From Campylobacterota bacterium (GTDB lineage Bacteria > Campylobacterota > Campylobacteria > Campylobacterales > Sulfurimonadaceae), in assembly GCA_023379705.1 (NCBI GenBank), contig JAMCPS010000022.1, positions 1 to 63,881 of the forward strand: a DNA stretch of 63,881 nucleotides, in the 5' to 3' direction. Below are positions 63,388 through 63,881 of this stretch, in pieces. Position numbers and translations under genes: made by a program. The notes beneath the pieces were generated by a model. That model was given only the letters and a program-made list of their open reading frames with translations. It was not told where the DNA came from and did not search any database. The number at the start of each line of letters is the position of its first letter. Positions within the stretch are counted from its first letter, which is position 1.

Positions 63388-63881
63388 ATGTTTGAACAAA
63401 CTTTTAAAAATATAGACGATATTCTCCACAAAGACGCAGGATGCGGGAGTGAACTCGATTACGTCGAGCAAACCTCATGGGTGTTGTTCCTTAAATATCT
63501 CGATGATTTGGAAAAAGACAAGGCGACCGCCGCCGCGTTGATCGGCAAAAGCTACACCCCTATCATCAGCGGGGAATTTCTATGGAACGCATGGGCAGCC
63601 CCAAAAGATGCAGAGGGTAAACTCGACCATCATACCGCTCTCACAGGTGATGATCTAAAAGATTTCGTCGATCATAAACTCTTCCCCTATCTCAAAAAGT
63701 TCAAAGCCGATGCTGAGAGTGCCGACACCATCGAGTACAAAATCGGGGAGATATTTAGCGAACTCAAAAACCGCGTACAAAGTGGCTATAACTTGCGTGA
63801 AGTGATCAACCGCATCGATGAGCTACGTTTCCGCACCCATGCTGAAAAACACGAGATGAGCCACCTCTATGAGGACAAGAT
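63388..63881 (+). CDS. hsdM: Type I restriction-modification methyltransferase subunit HsdM (partial, runs off the window)
   Basis: The first 164 codons of an N6-adenine methyltransferase subunit: MFEQTFKNIDDILHKDAG, then CGSELDYVEQTSWVLFLKYL, NLREVINRIDELRFRTHAEK and HEMSHLYEDK. This is the HsdM N-terminal helical domain; the NPPF catalytic motif lies beyond the edge. Codon use is richer in C at third positions (gcc, acc, ctc, gac) than the genes just before it, which suggests transfer. hsdS and hsdR are expected to follow outside the window. Only a weak AGAAAGAGA precedes the ATG. Confidence 0.85.
   Translation, partial: MFEQTFKNIDDILHKDAGCGSELDYVEQTSWVLFLKYLDDLEKDKATAAALIGKSYTPIISGEFLWNAWAAPKDAEGKLDHHTALTGDDLKDFVDHKLFPYLKKFKADAESADTIEYKIGEIFSELKNRVQSGYNLREVINRIDELRFRTHAEKHEMSHLYEDK

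Overview
The window looks like a chromosomal stretch of a free-living Campylobacterota bacterium of the Sulfurimonas/Sulfuricurvum kind. I base this on protein recognition and gene order, not on a search. The signs are the csrA-ispE-smpB cluster, yajC-secD-secF-leuS-lptE, a CheA with a fused receiver domain, an ArsRS-like two-component pair, a MagIII-type DNA glycosylase, and rpmH-rnpA-yidD-yidC-jag-mnmE. Genes are tightly packed. Stop/start overlaps of 1, 4 or 11-14 bases are common, and no gap without a gene exceeds about 250 bases. I saw no rRNA, tRNA or CRISPR array.

Left part (1-9.1 kb): the start of an IS30-type transposase at the left edge, then the minus-strand run uvrD-truB-csrA-ispE-smpB, a LysR regulator, an SspB-like small protein, a class IV aminotransferase, cysK, and a stand-alone biotin carboxylase. 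A small accessory island follows (9.2-11.1 kb). It holds a DUF4258/YgiT toxin-antitoxin pair, a gene that reads as a McrC front half joined to a McrB tail, and a TTCGACAAGCTCA-type palindrome.

Middle part (11.1-37.5 kb): envelope and export genes (lnt, yajC-secD-secF, lptE) with leuS, a diguanylate cyclase, folC, mfd, rlmC, a YgjP-like protease, ymdB, magIII, a small lipoprotein, a periplasmic DsrE protein, YwbE, a cold-shock protein with a long structured leader, an ADP-ribosylglycohydrolase followed by a stand-alone OvoA C-terminal-type methyltransferase, dnaX-murI-rho, a cupin, YchJ, rmuC and pssA.

Right part (37.5-63.9 kb): a frameshifted porin with two Fur-box-like palindromes upstream, then feoA-feoB. 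Next come a two-component system, surE-tcdA, an EAL-CBS-GGDEF protein and greA-argC. A chemotaxis operon follows (lpxH-like, cheV, cheA, cheW, then an M24 peptidase and a DUF445 protein). clpB lies under a promoter overlapped by an HspR/HAIR-like operator, with a four-heme-motif cytochrome after it. The conserved rpmH-to-ruvX block follows, and the window ends inside hsdM of a type I restriction-modification locus.

The parts most worth a second look are the McrC-McrB chimera with its TA pair, the OvoA-type methyltransferase without its partner, the SspB-like protein, the broken Fur-linked porin, and a recurring pattern in which a -10-like hexamer sits 5-7 bases before an ATG with no ribosome binding site (likely leaderless messages).
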